Below are positions 1-9,315 of a stretch of DNA of 64,000 nucleotides, in pieces. The notes below the pieces were generated by a model that had not been told where the DNA came from, made no database searches, and was given only the letters and a program-made list of their open reading frames with translations. The position numbers and the translations under genes were made by a program. The DNA lies in assembly GCF_000171235.2 (NCBI RefSeq), contig NZ_ABEA03000094.1:1-64000 (forward strand), given 5' to 3'. Source of the DNA: Geminisphaera colitermitum TAV2. GTDB lineage: Bacteria; Verrucomicrobiota; Verrucomicrobiia; Opitutales; Opitutaceae. Every line of letters starts with the position of its first letter. Position 1 is the stretch's first letter.

Positions 1-168
1 GGTGATGCCGCGAGAGGCACGGACGGGGGTGTCAAGGAAACGGCCTTGCGCGTCGATGGCTCGCAGCCGAAACCGCGTCCTGCGCTCGTGCAGGGCCGCG
101 AGTCTGGCAAAGGCGTGATGCGGGAGCATGCCGCCGAACAGGTCCGGGAAGGGGGGGGGGGGGGTCAT
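1..168 (-). CDS. partial CDS (N-terminus only), MTPPPPFPDLFGGMLPHHAFARLAALHERRTRFRLRAID...; function unknown
   Basis: Open minus-strand frame from ATG at 168 through the window edge; protein-like composition; poly-C tract codes for Pro codons 3-6. Confidence 0.5.
   Translation of the reverse strand, partial: MTPPPPFPDLFGGMLPHHAFARLAALHERRTRFRLRAIDAQGRFLDTPVRASRGIT
151..164. repeat. G/C homopolymer, 14 nt
   Basis: Direct read: g x14. Confidence 0.95.
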
Positions 169-333
169 GCGATTATTTCCCAATGGCCCGTGTTGTCCGG
201 ACCGGCACTTGTACGGGAGCGGGTCATGAAGTGGAACGGTTGATAGAGTGAACTGAGTGAGGCAAGTCTTGGGAATGGGCTCAAACCTCATGTTGGCGCG
301 GCACATGTTGGTGCGGCTTGTCTTTGGGGATTG

Positions 334-562
334 GAGCAATTTCAAGAGAACCGTAGCCATTCCTATCCGGTAGGGAGGCCTCTCCGAGGCCTCCGCGAGC
401 GTAGTGTGAGGATGCGAAACTCATAGGTGTTTGGGACGTGGTTTCGGAGGTCTCGGACGGAGCGCAGCAGCGCGGAGATGGCATCGCCAAAGGCGATGGC
501 CCGAAGGGCTGCCCTCGGCAGAGGGCACAAAGGCCTCCCTACCGTTAAGACATCGGCTGTGC
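334..562. repeat. Palindromic repeat family A (GGTAGGGAGGCCTCTCCGAGGCCTCCG core), divergent copy 1
   Basis: Shares ccgtagcc..cggtagggaggcctctccgaggcctccg..gcgtagtgtgaggatgcgaaactcatagg..acgtggtttcggagg..aggcctccctaccgttaaga with copies at 29406 and 49890. Confidence 0.8.
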
Positions 563-619
563 TTTTCCTTCTGCCTTGCAGTCTGCTGTGTTATGACAGC
601 CGCCCAACCATCACCCACC

Positions 620-1525
620 ATGACAAACGAGCGACTCGCAGGATTCACGCAGCACAAAATCGATACCGGCGAGGCCGTCATTAACACCTTCGTGCGCGGC
701 AGTGGCGAGCCGTTGCTGATGTTGCACGGTTATCCGCAAACCCACCTGATGTGGCACAAGGTGGCTCCGGCCCTCGCGGAGAATTACACGGTGGTCTTGA
801 CGGACTTGCGCGGATACGGGGACAGTTCTTGTCCGCCGGATGGCGAAAATCACCTGGGCTACAGCAAACGGGCCATGGCGCGGGATCAGGTGGAGGTGAT
901 GCGCCAGTTGGGGTTCGAGCGTTTTTATCTGGCGGGGCATGACCGGGGGGCGCGGGTGTGCCACCAGATGCTTTTGGATTATCCCGAAAAAGTGCGCCGG
1001 GCGGTGCTGCTGGACATCATTCCGACATCGGAGATGTATGCGCGGACGGACAAGGAATTCGCCTCGATCTACTTTCACTGGTTTTTCCTGATCCTGCCCA
1101 ACGACCTGCCGGAGAAGTTGCTCGCGGGTAATCCAGAGGCGTGGATTCGCCGGACCGCCGGCAGTCTGGGATCGCGCGGAGGCGGCGATGCCTTCCCTGA
1201 AGACGTGATGGCGCACTACGTCGAAAAATTTTCCAATCCGGCCGTCATCCACGCCACTTGCGAGGACTACCGCGCCGGTGCAACGGTGGATCTCGAACAT
1301 ATCGCGGCAGCCGGAGCCAGAGGGAAGATCCCCGTGCCCCTGCTTGTGCTATGGGCCGCGCCGTATTTGCGCAATTTGAGTGAACCTGATGTATTGGGAA
1401 TCTGGAGACAACACGCCGCGGACGTCACCGGTTATCCGGTTCCCGGTTGCGGCCATTTCATCGCCGAAGAAGCGCCGGAGGATACCATCAAGGCGATCAG
1501 GCATTTCTTCGACGACAAGGGGTGA
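620..1525 (+). CDS. alpha/beta hydrolase, haloacetate (fluoroacetate) dehalogenase-like
   Basis: LLMLHGYPQTHLMWHKVAP, AGHDRGARVCHQMLLDYP nucleophile motif, C-terminal GCGHFIAEEAPE; start chosen at MTNERLAGF. Confidence 0.85.
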   Translation: MTNERLAGFTQHKIDTGEAVINTFVRGSGEPLLMLHGYPQTHLMWHKVAPALAENYTVVLTDLRGYGDSSCPPDGENHLGYSKRAMARDQVEVMRQLGFERFYLAGHDRGARVCHQMLLDYPEKVRRAVLLDIIPTSEMYARTDKEFASIYFHWFFLILPNDLPEKLLAGNPEAWIRRTAGSLGSRGGGDAFPEDVMAHYVEKFSNPAVIHATCEDYRAGATVDLEHIAAAGARGKIPVPLLVLWAAPYLRNLSEPDVLGIWRQHAADVTGYPVPGCGHFIAEEAPEDTIKAIRHFFDDKG

Positions 1526-1542
1526 GAGGCACCTCCAGCAGA

Positions 1543-1703
1543 AGCGGGCGAGACGCCCGCGCCACTCCGTTGTAGGGGCTTCGCTTGCGAAGCCCGCGAC
1601 TACGTTTCGGCCTGCGCCTGCTCTTCTGGTATTCGGTAAATCCGTCCGGCTGGCGCGGGCGTCGCAAGCGACGCCCCTACAGCGGGCGAGACGCCCGCGC
1701 CAC
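1543..1703. repeat. Palindromic composite repeat family C, copy 1 (GCGGGCGAGACGCCCGCGCCAC ... TAGGGGCTTCGCTTGCGAAGCCC ... GGCGTCGCAAGCGACGCCCCTA ...)
   Basis: 23-nt direct repeat at both ends (1543-1565, 1681-1703) plus internal palindromes; homologous to 34696-34825. Confidence 0.85.
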
Positions 1704-1737
1704 TTTTTCTGCCAATCCTTCGTCGTGTCCCATCACT

Positions 1738-4680
1738 CTATTCGCAGGTGAACGTTCCGGCGGAGGTTCGGACGTCCTCCGTGAGATTGCCGATTTCGTC
1801 GATAAACACGCGGGTCTCCTCAAGCGCATAGGCCGGCGTTTCGCCGAACGACAGGGTCAGCACGGCGTCGGTTTCGCCGAACGCATCCCGCGTGATGAAC
1901 GTCACACGGACAGCGCCATCCGCAGTGTCCTCAACGGCGAGGTCTTGCAACGAGCCGTCGGAGAAATCCAAAACGCGTGTTTCGCCGCTGGCGGCGTCGG
2001 TCAGGCGCAAGAGCAACTTGCCCGTGCTCAAGAGCGTTTTGAGTTCGGCAGCGGAGGCGGGCAAAGGCGGTGACGAAAGCAAAGGGGAGACAGTCACAAG
2101 CTGGCTCCAATCCGTGGTGACGTTCGGCAAGTCCGGGTTATAGGTAGCCATTTGCCCGCCTCCTGTGATTGTGGTGACAACTGGCGCGGTGTCTTTAATC
2201 AGAAATTCGCAATCGGTGACTTTGAACGATGCGCTTACGCTTTTGCCGCCAATCTTGAAAGCCACCTTGCTACTGGTGGTGACCGTGCCCCGGCCAAAGC
2301 TGGTGAACGTGAGCGACCATATGCCGCTTTCCTTGTAGCCTTCCTGTTTGTTTTCGAGCGTGTATTTCACGGTCGCAGTGGTCGCGCTTGAACGCTTGTA
2401 GGTGAACGTGCCGGAGTAGCCAGTGACATAGGGCAGCATGAATTTTCCGGGAACGGTGACACGCATAATGTCGCCGCTTTTTAGGTAGTCGTTGAAGAGG
2501 TCGTTGGTGAGCATCGAGCCATCGGGTAATTTCACGGGCTTTGTCAGGGTGAGAGTCCTGAGGACTCCGGCATCGTAAGACATATATTGCCCGGCGGCGA
2601 TGCTTGCAGGCGCGAGTTGCTGGTTCACTGTCACGGAAGTCTCGGCGGAGGCGGCGTAGTTTTCGCCGGCGAAATTTTTGACTACGACGCGGTAGCGTCC
2701 GGTGTCGGTCGCGTAGGCTTTTTTGATGGTGAGTTTGTTTTTTTTCGCTCCGGCGATGGAGTGGCCGGTGGCCTTGTCCGTGCTGTCTTCAACGTTCACC
2801 CACTGCCGCGAGTCCTCGTCGAATTTTTGCCATTGGTAGCTGAGCGTGGCGCTGCCGCCGGCTTTCGCTGAAAGTGTGACCGTGCCGCCGTCGTCCACGG
2901 TTTTGTTCTTCTTGTTGGAGGGGTCGGCGTTGTTGGTGATGACAACGTTGCCGGGCACGGTGTAGGTTTTGAGTGTGATGGCTTTGGTCTTGAGCGTGGA
3001 GACGGGTTTGCCCTTGGCGTCGGTGGCAACGGTTTCGACCACGCAGTTGATCGAGACTTTTTGCGTGCGCAGGTAATACATGATGCGCGCGGCCAGGTCC
3101 GCCGAGACGTAATACGTGTCGGTGCGCACATTCGTCGTGTAGGTGTCGAGGAGTTCCTTGCCCGCATACCAATTGTAGCGCAGCAGCGGGCGGTCGCCCG
3201 TGGGCATGTCGTTGAGCTTGATGGCGAATTGCACGCCTTGCGGCACATTCTGGACCCGCATTTGTTTGTGGTTCTCGTCGTAAAGCGTGATGGTTGTGTC
3301 CGCACCGATGACGGTGTTTGGGATGAGTTTGCCCTTGGCGTCGCGAACGGGGGCGTCGGGCGTGGCCACAAAGGCCTCGCCGAGTTTCAGGGGGCTTTTG
3401 ATGAAATCGACGATGAAGGATGCTGTTTTTTCGACCGTGTTTCCGTCGGTGTTCACCCAGGTCAGCGTGACGGTGTATTTGCCGGAGCCATACAGGCCGG
3501 CAGACGAGGCGGCATAGGTGGCCTTGGTCGCTCCTGCGATGGTTTGGCCGACGCTGTTCGTGCCAGTGAAGGTCCAGGTGTATTGCGGTTTCGTGCCGGA
3601 CTTGGGTTTGTCGGCCCCGGTTTTGGGGAGGGCGGGGGCGGTGAGTGTTATCGTTTTGCCAGCAAGTGCGGAGAGGACGGTTCCGGTGTTGACGGTGAGG
3701 GTTTTGGTCGCGATGCGCCCGTCGGGCGCGGTGGCGCGGATGCGGTAGGTATCGGTGTCGTTTTTGCCGGCGAGGCCTTTGAGTTCAAGGTAGCGGTTGC
3801 CGTAGGTGAGGGCGGCTTCGGTCGCGCCGCCTGTGATTTTCTGGACGAGGTTGCCGGAGGCGTCCACGAGCGCGAAATCGAGCGTCGGGCGCGCGGCTTC
3901 GACGGTGACAAGGTATTGCTGGCCGCTGTCGTTTTCGTAAACCGGGACGGTGTTGAACCAGCCGACTTGATATGCACCGATGTCGTAATTCACCCAGTCA
4001 AAGAAATCCATGCCGCTTGCGAAATACGTGCTCACACATTCGTCGGCGACTTCGGCAAAGGGGAAGAAGCCGCCGTTGGTCTGCTCGCCGCCGGCGGAGA
4101 TCGGTGCGAGCGGGGTGGTGTTGTTGCCGATGTTGACGAACCACTCGCTCGTGGCGCTGTTGGGTTCGCCGGTCTTGGCGAGGGCGATGGTGCCTCGGGT
4201 GTTGGCGTGGGCGGGCGTGTAGGGATCGTCTTTCGCGGGGGCGAAGCGTTCGATCGAATCCCAGGAGCTTTGGGTGTTGCTGTTGTAACGGTAGCCGCCG
4301 CCTTGGACAACGAAGTCGTATTCGCTGCGGTGAATGGCGGTGCCGTCATAGCGCAGGGCTTTGACGTATTTCAGGAAATTGTCGTGCGCGTTGGGAGCCC
4401 AGTCGCGGTGGAGGATGAAATCAATGCTGTCGCCCGTTGAAAAATAGAAGCGGACTTTTTGGGGGGCGGGGTTGGCGAGGTCGTCGAAATACTCGGTGAG
4501 GTTGATGTATTGGTAGTCGTTCTGCTTGGCGCCGACGTTGGTGGTCGGGATGTTTTGGGCGTTGATGGCGGGCGCGGCGGCACGGAGTGCGGACGGGGCC
4601 GCGAAGGCGCACACGAGCACGAACACAAGCGCAGGGAACAATGTGGCGAGGGAATCGGAGGGATGGCGTGGAGTTTTCAT
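1738..4680 (-). CDS. secreted cyclophilin-type peptidyl-prolyl isomerase with Ig-like C-terminal repeats
   Basis: Signal peptide; YDGTAIHRSEYDFVVQGGGY...NTRGTIALAKTGEPNSATSEWFVNIGNN cyclophilin motifs; SATLSYQWQKF..IAGAKKNKLTIKKAYATDTGRYRVVVKN Ig-like repeat. Confidence 0.85.
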   Translation of the reverse strand: MKTPRHPSDSLATLFPALVFVLVCAFAAPSALRAAAPAINAQNIPTTNVGAKQNDYQYINLTEYFDDLANPAPQKVRFYFSTGDSIDFILHRDWAPNAHDNFLKYVKALRYDGTAIHRSEYDFVVQGGGYRYNSNTQSSWDSIERFAPAKDDPYTPAHANTRGTIALAKTGEPNSATSEWFVNIGNNTTPLAPISAGGEQTNGGFFPFAEVADECVSTYFASGMDFFDWVNYDIGAYQVGWFNTVPVYENDSGQQYLVTVEAARPTLDFALVDASGNLVQKITGGATEAALTYGNRYLELKGLAGKNDTDTYRIRATAPDGRIATKTLTVNTGTVLSALAGKTITLTAPALPKTGADKPKSGTKPQYTWTFTGTNSVGQTIAGATKATYAASSAGLYGSGKYTVTLTWVNTDGNTVEKTASFIVDFIKSPLKLGEAFVATPDAPVRDAKGKLIPNTVIGADTTITLYDENHKQMRVQNVPQGVQFAIKLNDMPTGDRPLLRYNWYAGKELLDTYTTNVRTDTYYVSADLAARIMYYLRTQKVSINCVVETVATDAKGKPVSTLKTKAITLKTYTVPGNVVITNNADPSNKKNKTVDDGGTVTLSAKAGGSATLSYQWQKFDEDSRQWVNVEDSTDKATGHSIAGAKKNKLTIKKAYATDTGRYRVVVKNFAGENYAASAETSVTVNQQLAPASIAAGQYMSYDAGVLRTLTLTKPVKLPDGSMLTNDLFNDYLKSGDIMRVTVPGKFMLPYVTGYSGTFTYKRSSATTATVKYTLENKQEGYKESGIWSLTFTSFGRGTVTTSSKVAFKIGGKSVSASFKVTDCEFLIKDTAPVVTTITGGGQMATYNPDLPNVTTDWSQLVTVSPLLSSPPLPASAAELKTLLSTGKLLLRLTDAASGETRVLDFSDGSLQDLAVEDTADGAVRVTFITRDAFGETDAVLTLSFGETPAYALEETRVFIDEIGNLTEDVRTSAGTFTCE

Positions 4681-4745
4681 ATCGAGGAGTTCGGAACGAG
4701 GGGATGCGGGAGGGATGAGGGTGTTTTTGGGGATAATGTCGCCGG

Positions 4746-6898
4746 TTACTTGCCTTCGTCCTTGGCGGGGGTGGCTGGTGAGGCCGGGGTTGGCAGGATT
4801 TCGGCGGTCCCAAGCTGAGGGGCAACGGTCGCAGGCGGGACGGTCGCGTCGCTGTCAGGGCCGGGGTCGCGGTCGGCGTAAAGGAGCGTCCAGAGGGGGT
4901 CGATGAGGGTTTGCGGGGCCTCAAAGATGAGGTTGAGGCCGGGGGAGGGGGAGCCGATGAGCTGGGTGGTGCCTCCTGCGCGTTCGGCAATGAAGAGCGT
5001 GACGGTGGGAGGGGGGGGGGGGGGGCACCTGCCGGAGAGGGGGACGGTGGTGTGTTGGGGAGGCTGCCGGGGGTGCCAGGGGTGAGGTCGAGGCGCCAGG
5101 CCCAGGGGCGTTCGCGTCCGTTGACGGTCACGGTGCGGGCGAAGCGTTCGCGGGTGATGGCGCGGGCTTCAATGCGGGGGACTTGGGCGAGGAGTTGGGT
5201 GAGGGCGGCACGGCGGGCTTCGGGTTCGGCAGCGAGGGCTTTGTCCCAGGTTTCGCCGGGGGCAAGGGTGCGGTCGTAGATGGTTTTGTCGCCGTCGGCT
5301 GTGGTGAGGGTGAGCCGGGCGAGGGGGGTGCTGGCAGGGAGGATTTGCAGGGTGCGTTCGCGGTAGGCGAGCGGGTCAACGGGGAGGTTTGCGATTTCGG
5401 GCGAGACTTCATAAATGAAGGGTTGCCCGACGAGGCGGGCATAGAGGGAGCGGTCAGCGGCGGCGCTGCGGCCAAATTCAAGGACGAGGGTGCCGGTGGC
5501 GGGCAGGGTGCCGGGGGAGGCGGCGATAGAACCGACAGGGGGGGCGAGGGTGAGGGTGAGGATGCGTTCGGGGAGGTTGAAGCCGTAGGTTTCGAGGTCG
5601 GCTTTGGAGGGGGCGTCGTTGACGAAGCGTTGGGCTTGGAGGAGGGTGATGTCTTGCACGAGGCGGGCGACGCGGGGGCTGTCGGCCGGGGTGGTAGTGG
5701 TGGCAGCGGACGACGCGGGCGAGGGGTCGCGGCGGAGGAGTTGCCAGCCGGTGTCGGGGGTGGAGCCTTCGATGTGCTGGAGGGTGATTTCGGGGGCGGA
5801 GGGAATGGCGGGCGCAGAAAGGGTGAGGGCAACGATGTCGCGGGTTTCGAGGTCGAGGATGTTTTTGTCGCGGAGGTTGGTCTGGGCGTCGTTGAGGGTG
5901 GTGATGAGGCGGGGGTTGACGCGGGTGGTGAAGAGGACGTCAGGGCGGTCGGCGTCGCGGCGGGTTTCGTTGAGGGGTTTTTCGAGGCGGGCGTAGCGTT
6001 CGGTGTGTTCGTCGTTGTTTTCTTTGGGGGCGTCGGCGGAGACGGGGTTGCCAATGAGGAGGGTTTCGCGGCGGTTGTTGCCTTCAAGGGTGATGCGGAG
6101 GGCGTTGGGGCCGAGGCCGGTGCGGTCGTTGGTGGTGGCGGCGGTGGTCTCAAGGAAGCGGGTGACGCGGAGAGCGTTGAGGTCGTTGATGGTGAGTTCG
6201 GTGTCGGTCTTGGAGGCGCGGGCAACGATGGGGGCTTCGAACATCCAGCGGGCGTGTTCGCGGCGGAGGCGGAGGCGGGCGGCGGTGGCGCTGGTCTGGA
6301 GGTTGAGGGAGCGGACTTCGAAGACGGGGATGGTGAAGACGGCGTCGGAGAGGACGTCGGCGGGGGTGAGGGGGAGGTTGGCAATGAGGTTGGCGTTGAT
6401 GACGTGGATGCGGTCGCCGGTGCGGACGTAGAGGCGGCTGCCGACGGCGGTGGCGCGGCCTATGATGAGGGTGCCGCCAAGGGGGGGGGCGCCGGGGATG
6501 GTGGAGGGGGCGGTGTAGGTGAGGGTGAGGCCGGGTTCGGCGAGGCCGAAGTCGGCAAGGGTCTGGCCGCTGCGTTCGGCTTCGGCGAGGGAGAAGCTGG
6601 TGTCGTGTTCGAGGAGTTGGAGTTGGGTGAGGATGCGGGAGACGGCAAAGGTGTTGGCGGGCCAGCGGATGGGGGTGGTCAGAGTCCAGAGGTCGCTGTT
6701 GGGTTCGCGTTCGAGGCGGAGGCTGCCGCCGGGGCCGGAGAGGGTGAGGGTGTCGATGCCGGCGGATTCGGGGCCGAGGACGCGTTTGCGGACTTGGAGG
6801 GCGGCGCGCTCGGCGCGCCATTCGCGTTCGAAGAAGAAGATGAAGGCGAAGAGGGCGGCGTTGAGGAGGACGAGGATGAGTGTGACTTTGGTGCGCAT
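4746..6898 (-). CDS. DUF4340-type protein of a Gld-like ABC exporter operon; apparent frameshift at the 15-nt homopolymer 5011-5025
   Basis: MRTKVTLILVLLNAALFAFIFFFEREW...; the track frame runs to 4421 through low-complexity nonsense, while the other frame after the tract reads PTVTLFIAERAGGTTQLIGSPSPGLNLIFEAPQTLIDPLWTLLYADRD...KDEGK* ending at 4746. Confidence 0.75.
5011..5025. repeat. G/C homopolymer, 15 nt, intragenic and out of frame
   Basis: Direct read. Confidence 0.95.
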
Positions 6899-6970
6899 TG
6901 GGCGGCGGAAGAAGTGGCGAGTAGTGGGTAGTGAGTAGGCTGGCTGTGTGGAGTGGGGCGATGGTGGTGT

Positions 6971-8449
6971 TTAGCGGCGGCGGGTCCAGTAAACGATGAG
7001 GCCGATGAGGGCGGCGAGGGCGGGCAGACCAAAGACGAGGGCGTAGCGGAGACGGGCGATCTGGGCCTGGCTGAGAGTGAGTTGGTAGCGTTGGATGGGG
7101 CGGGGTTGGATGTTGAGCTGGGTGTCGCGGTCGATGAGCCAGTTGATGGAGGAGAGGATGAGGGAGAGGTTGCCGCCGGCGGCGAGGCGTCCGTTGGCCA
7201 CCCAGTCGGCGCCGCCGTAGGCAACAATGCGGCCGCCGCGAATGCTGAAGGGGAGGTTGGAGCGGGCGGTGGCGCGTTCGGCAGCGGTGCCAACGGCGAG
7301 GGGGCCGGAAATGTCTATGCCTTCGTCGTAACGGGGGGCGGTTTGGAGGTTGAGATAGTTGCGTTCGCCCCAGGCGTGGCCGGTGGTGGCGAGGAGGGGG
7401 GTGACTTTGAGGGTGGGGTCTTGCGGGGTGCCGTCTTGCGTGGCGCCAAAGGCGGGGCGGACTTGGCGCGAGGGGCCGAAGCGGAGGGAGATGCGGTTTT
7501 CGGAGAGGTAGCGGGTGACGGGGTGCTCGGCAGCGGCGGTGGCGGGGGCGAGGATGAGGTCGCCGGTGTCGCTCTGGCCGGCGGCGCTGGGGTCAATGAT
7601 GAGGACGTCGTTGACGTGAATGCCCCAGTCGTAAAAGAGGGCTTCGAGGCCGTGGGGATAGGAGGGGGCGAGGAGGACGAGGAGGCGGCCAGCGCGGTTG
7701 TTGAGGTAGCGGCGGAGGATTTCTTGTTCAGCGAGGCTGTAGCGGCCTTGGGGACCGGCGATGACGACGAGGGCGGCGTCGTCGGGGATTTCGGGGGTTT
7801 TGGTGAGGTCGTATTCGGTGAGGATGTGGTTGCGGGCAACGAGTTCGTCCTTGAGCAGGGAGAGGCCGCGGCGGGCGTCGGTGTCGGTGAGGCGCATCTC
7901 GCCGTGGCCTTCAAGGAAGTAGATGCGTTTTTTGTCGGCGCTGGTGACGTTGAGGATGGCGGCAGTGAAGACTTGTTCGCCTTTGAAGGCTTGTTTTTCG
8001 CGGTTGCCGATCTGGTAGAGTTCGTCGAGGCCGATGATGCGGCGGGAGTTGCCTATGACGAGGATGGTGTTGGGCTGGTCAATGCCGTAGGCTTCGGCGT
8101 CGCGGCGCTGGCGGTAAACGTCAATGTATTCGACGGTGATGGGGTTGTCTCCAGTGGCGGCGACTTCGGCGTAGTCGCGGAGGAGGTGGGTGACGTCGCG
8201 GTAGGCTTGGACGACTTCCTTGTTTTCGCTGTCGGGGGTGAGGGTGATGATGATTTTGACGGGGGCGGGCAGGGATTTGAGATAGGAACGGGTTTCGGGC
8301 GAGAGGGAGTGGAGGCGGTTTTGCGTGAGGTCGAAGCGCCAGCCGTGGTTGAGAGCGAGGTAATTGAGTCCGCTGACGAGGGTGAGCACGAGCAGGGCTT
8401 GGAGAATGAGATTGGTCGTGCGGAGCCAGCGGGCGGTGCGGAAGGTCAT
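6971..8449 (-). CDS. GldG-like ABC exporter accessory (ABC_transp_aux) protein
   Basis: MTFRTARWLRTTNLILQALLVLTLVSGLNYLALNHGWRFDLTQNRLHSLSPETRSYLKSL; C-terminal TM; operon with ABC permease and ATPase. Confidence 0.85.
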   Translation of the reverse strand: MTFRTARWLRTTNLILQALLVLTLVSGLNYLALNHGWRFDLTQNRLHSLSPETRSYLKSLPAPVKIIITLTPDSENKEVVQAYRDVTHLLRDYAEVAATGDNPITVEYIDVYRQRRDAEAYGIDQPNTILVIGNSRRIIGLDELYQIGNREKQAFKGEQVFTAAILNVTSADKKRIYFLEGHGEMRLTDTDARRGLSLLKDELVARNHILTEYDLTKTPEIPDDAALVVIAGPQGRYSLAEQEILRRYLNNRAGRLLVLLAPSYPHGLEALFYDWGIHVNDVLIIDPSAAGQSDTGDLILAPATAAAEHPVTRYLSENRISLRFGPSRQVRPAFGATQDGTPQDPTLKVTPLLATTGHAWGERNYLNLQTAPRYDEGIDISGPLAVGTAAERATARSNLPFSIRGGRIVAYGGADWVANGRLAAGGNLSLILSSINWLIDRDTQLNIQPRPIQRYQLTLSQAQIARLRYALVFGLPALAALIGLIVYWTRRR

Positions 8450-8490
8450 GGGAGAAAGAGTAGCGGGTAGCGAGTAGGTTGGCTGTGTGA

Positions 8491-8506
8491 GGGGGGGGGG
8501 GGGGGG
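8491..8506. repeat. G/C homopolymer, 16 nt, in leader of the GldG-like gene
   Basis: Direct read; 42 nt upstream of ATG 8449 (minus). Confidence 0.95.
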
Positions 8507-8513
8507 AGGGGGA

Positions 8514-9275
8514 TTACGAGTGGAGGATTTTGGCTTCGACGCCGAGGATGCTGAGGATGAGGGCAAGGGCGGTGCCGCTGATGTAAAAGAGGATCTGGCG
8601 GGTATCGACGACGCCGCGGGTGAAGTCGTCGAGGTGTTGGAAGATTTGCGCATACTCGACGATTTGCCGCATGGAGGCCATGGCTTCGGGTTTGAGGAGG
8701 TCGAGTCCGGCGGCGTAACGCAGGCCAATGATCGTGGCGAAGAGGAGCGAGAAGGCCATGATGCCAGCCACGGCCTGGCTGCGCGAAAGGGAACTGGCAA
8801 AAACGCCAATGGCGACAAAGAGCAGTCCGGAAACGGCCACGAAGAGATAGCCGCCAATGAGGGAGCCGGGGTCAATGAAACGGGCTTCGCGCGCGAATCT
8901 TTGTAGTATCCAAAAAAACCCTCCGGTGGAGGCCCAGAGGCCGGTGTAGAGGACGTAGGCGGCGGCATACTTGCCGAGCACGACTTCGGCGGTGCTGACG
9001 GGGGTCGTGAGGAGGGTTTCAAGGGTGCCGAGGCGGCGTTCTTCGGCGAGGCATTTCATGGTGAGGAGCGGGACCATGAAGAGAACGGGAACCCAAAAGA
9101 GTTGGAAAAACACGCCGGAGGGCGAGGTTTCCTGGGCCGCCGCGCTGTAGCTCTCCAGCACGCCGGCAAAGATGAAACCCATGAGCATGAGAAAGAGCAC
9201 GGCGGCAATGTAGGTGCCGGGGCTGACCAGCAACATGCGCAGTTCGTGGCCGAAGATGGTGAGGAAGTGTTTCAT
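8514..9275 (-). CDS. ABC-2 type transporter permease (GldF-like)
   Basis: MKHFLTIFGHELRMLLVSPGTYIAAVLFLMLMGFIF...MKCLAEERRLGTLETLLTTPVS. Confidence 0.88.
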   Translation of the reverse strand: MKHFLTIFGHELRMLLVSPGTYIAAVLFLMLMGFIFAGVLESYSAAAQETSPSGVFFQLFWVPVLFMVPLLTMKCLAEERRLGTLETLLTTPVSTAEVVLGKYAAAYVLYTGLWASTGGFFWILQRFAREARFIDPGSLIGGYLFVAVSGLLFVAIGVFASSLSRSQAVAGIMAFSLLFATIIGLRYAAGLDLLKPEAMASMRQIVEYAQIFQHLDDFTRGVVDTRQILFYISGTALALILSILGVEAKILHS

Positions 9276-9315
9276 GGAAAAAGCTAAGATGCTGAAAAGC
9301 TAAAAGCTGAAATGG

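Noticed and set aside
3061-4440. 459-aa plus-strand ORF
   Set aside because: Antisense shadow of the cyclophilin/Ig gene.
5183-6931. 582-aa Gly/Val/Glu-rich plus-strand ORF
   Set aside because: Antisense to the DUF4340-type gene; composition is the mirror of a high-GC coding strand, no domain-like sequence.
6953-8470. 505-aa plus-strand ORF
   Set aside because: Antisense shadow of the GldG-like gene.
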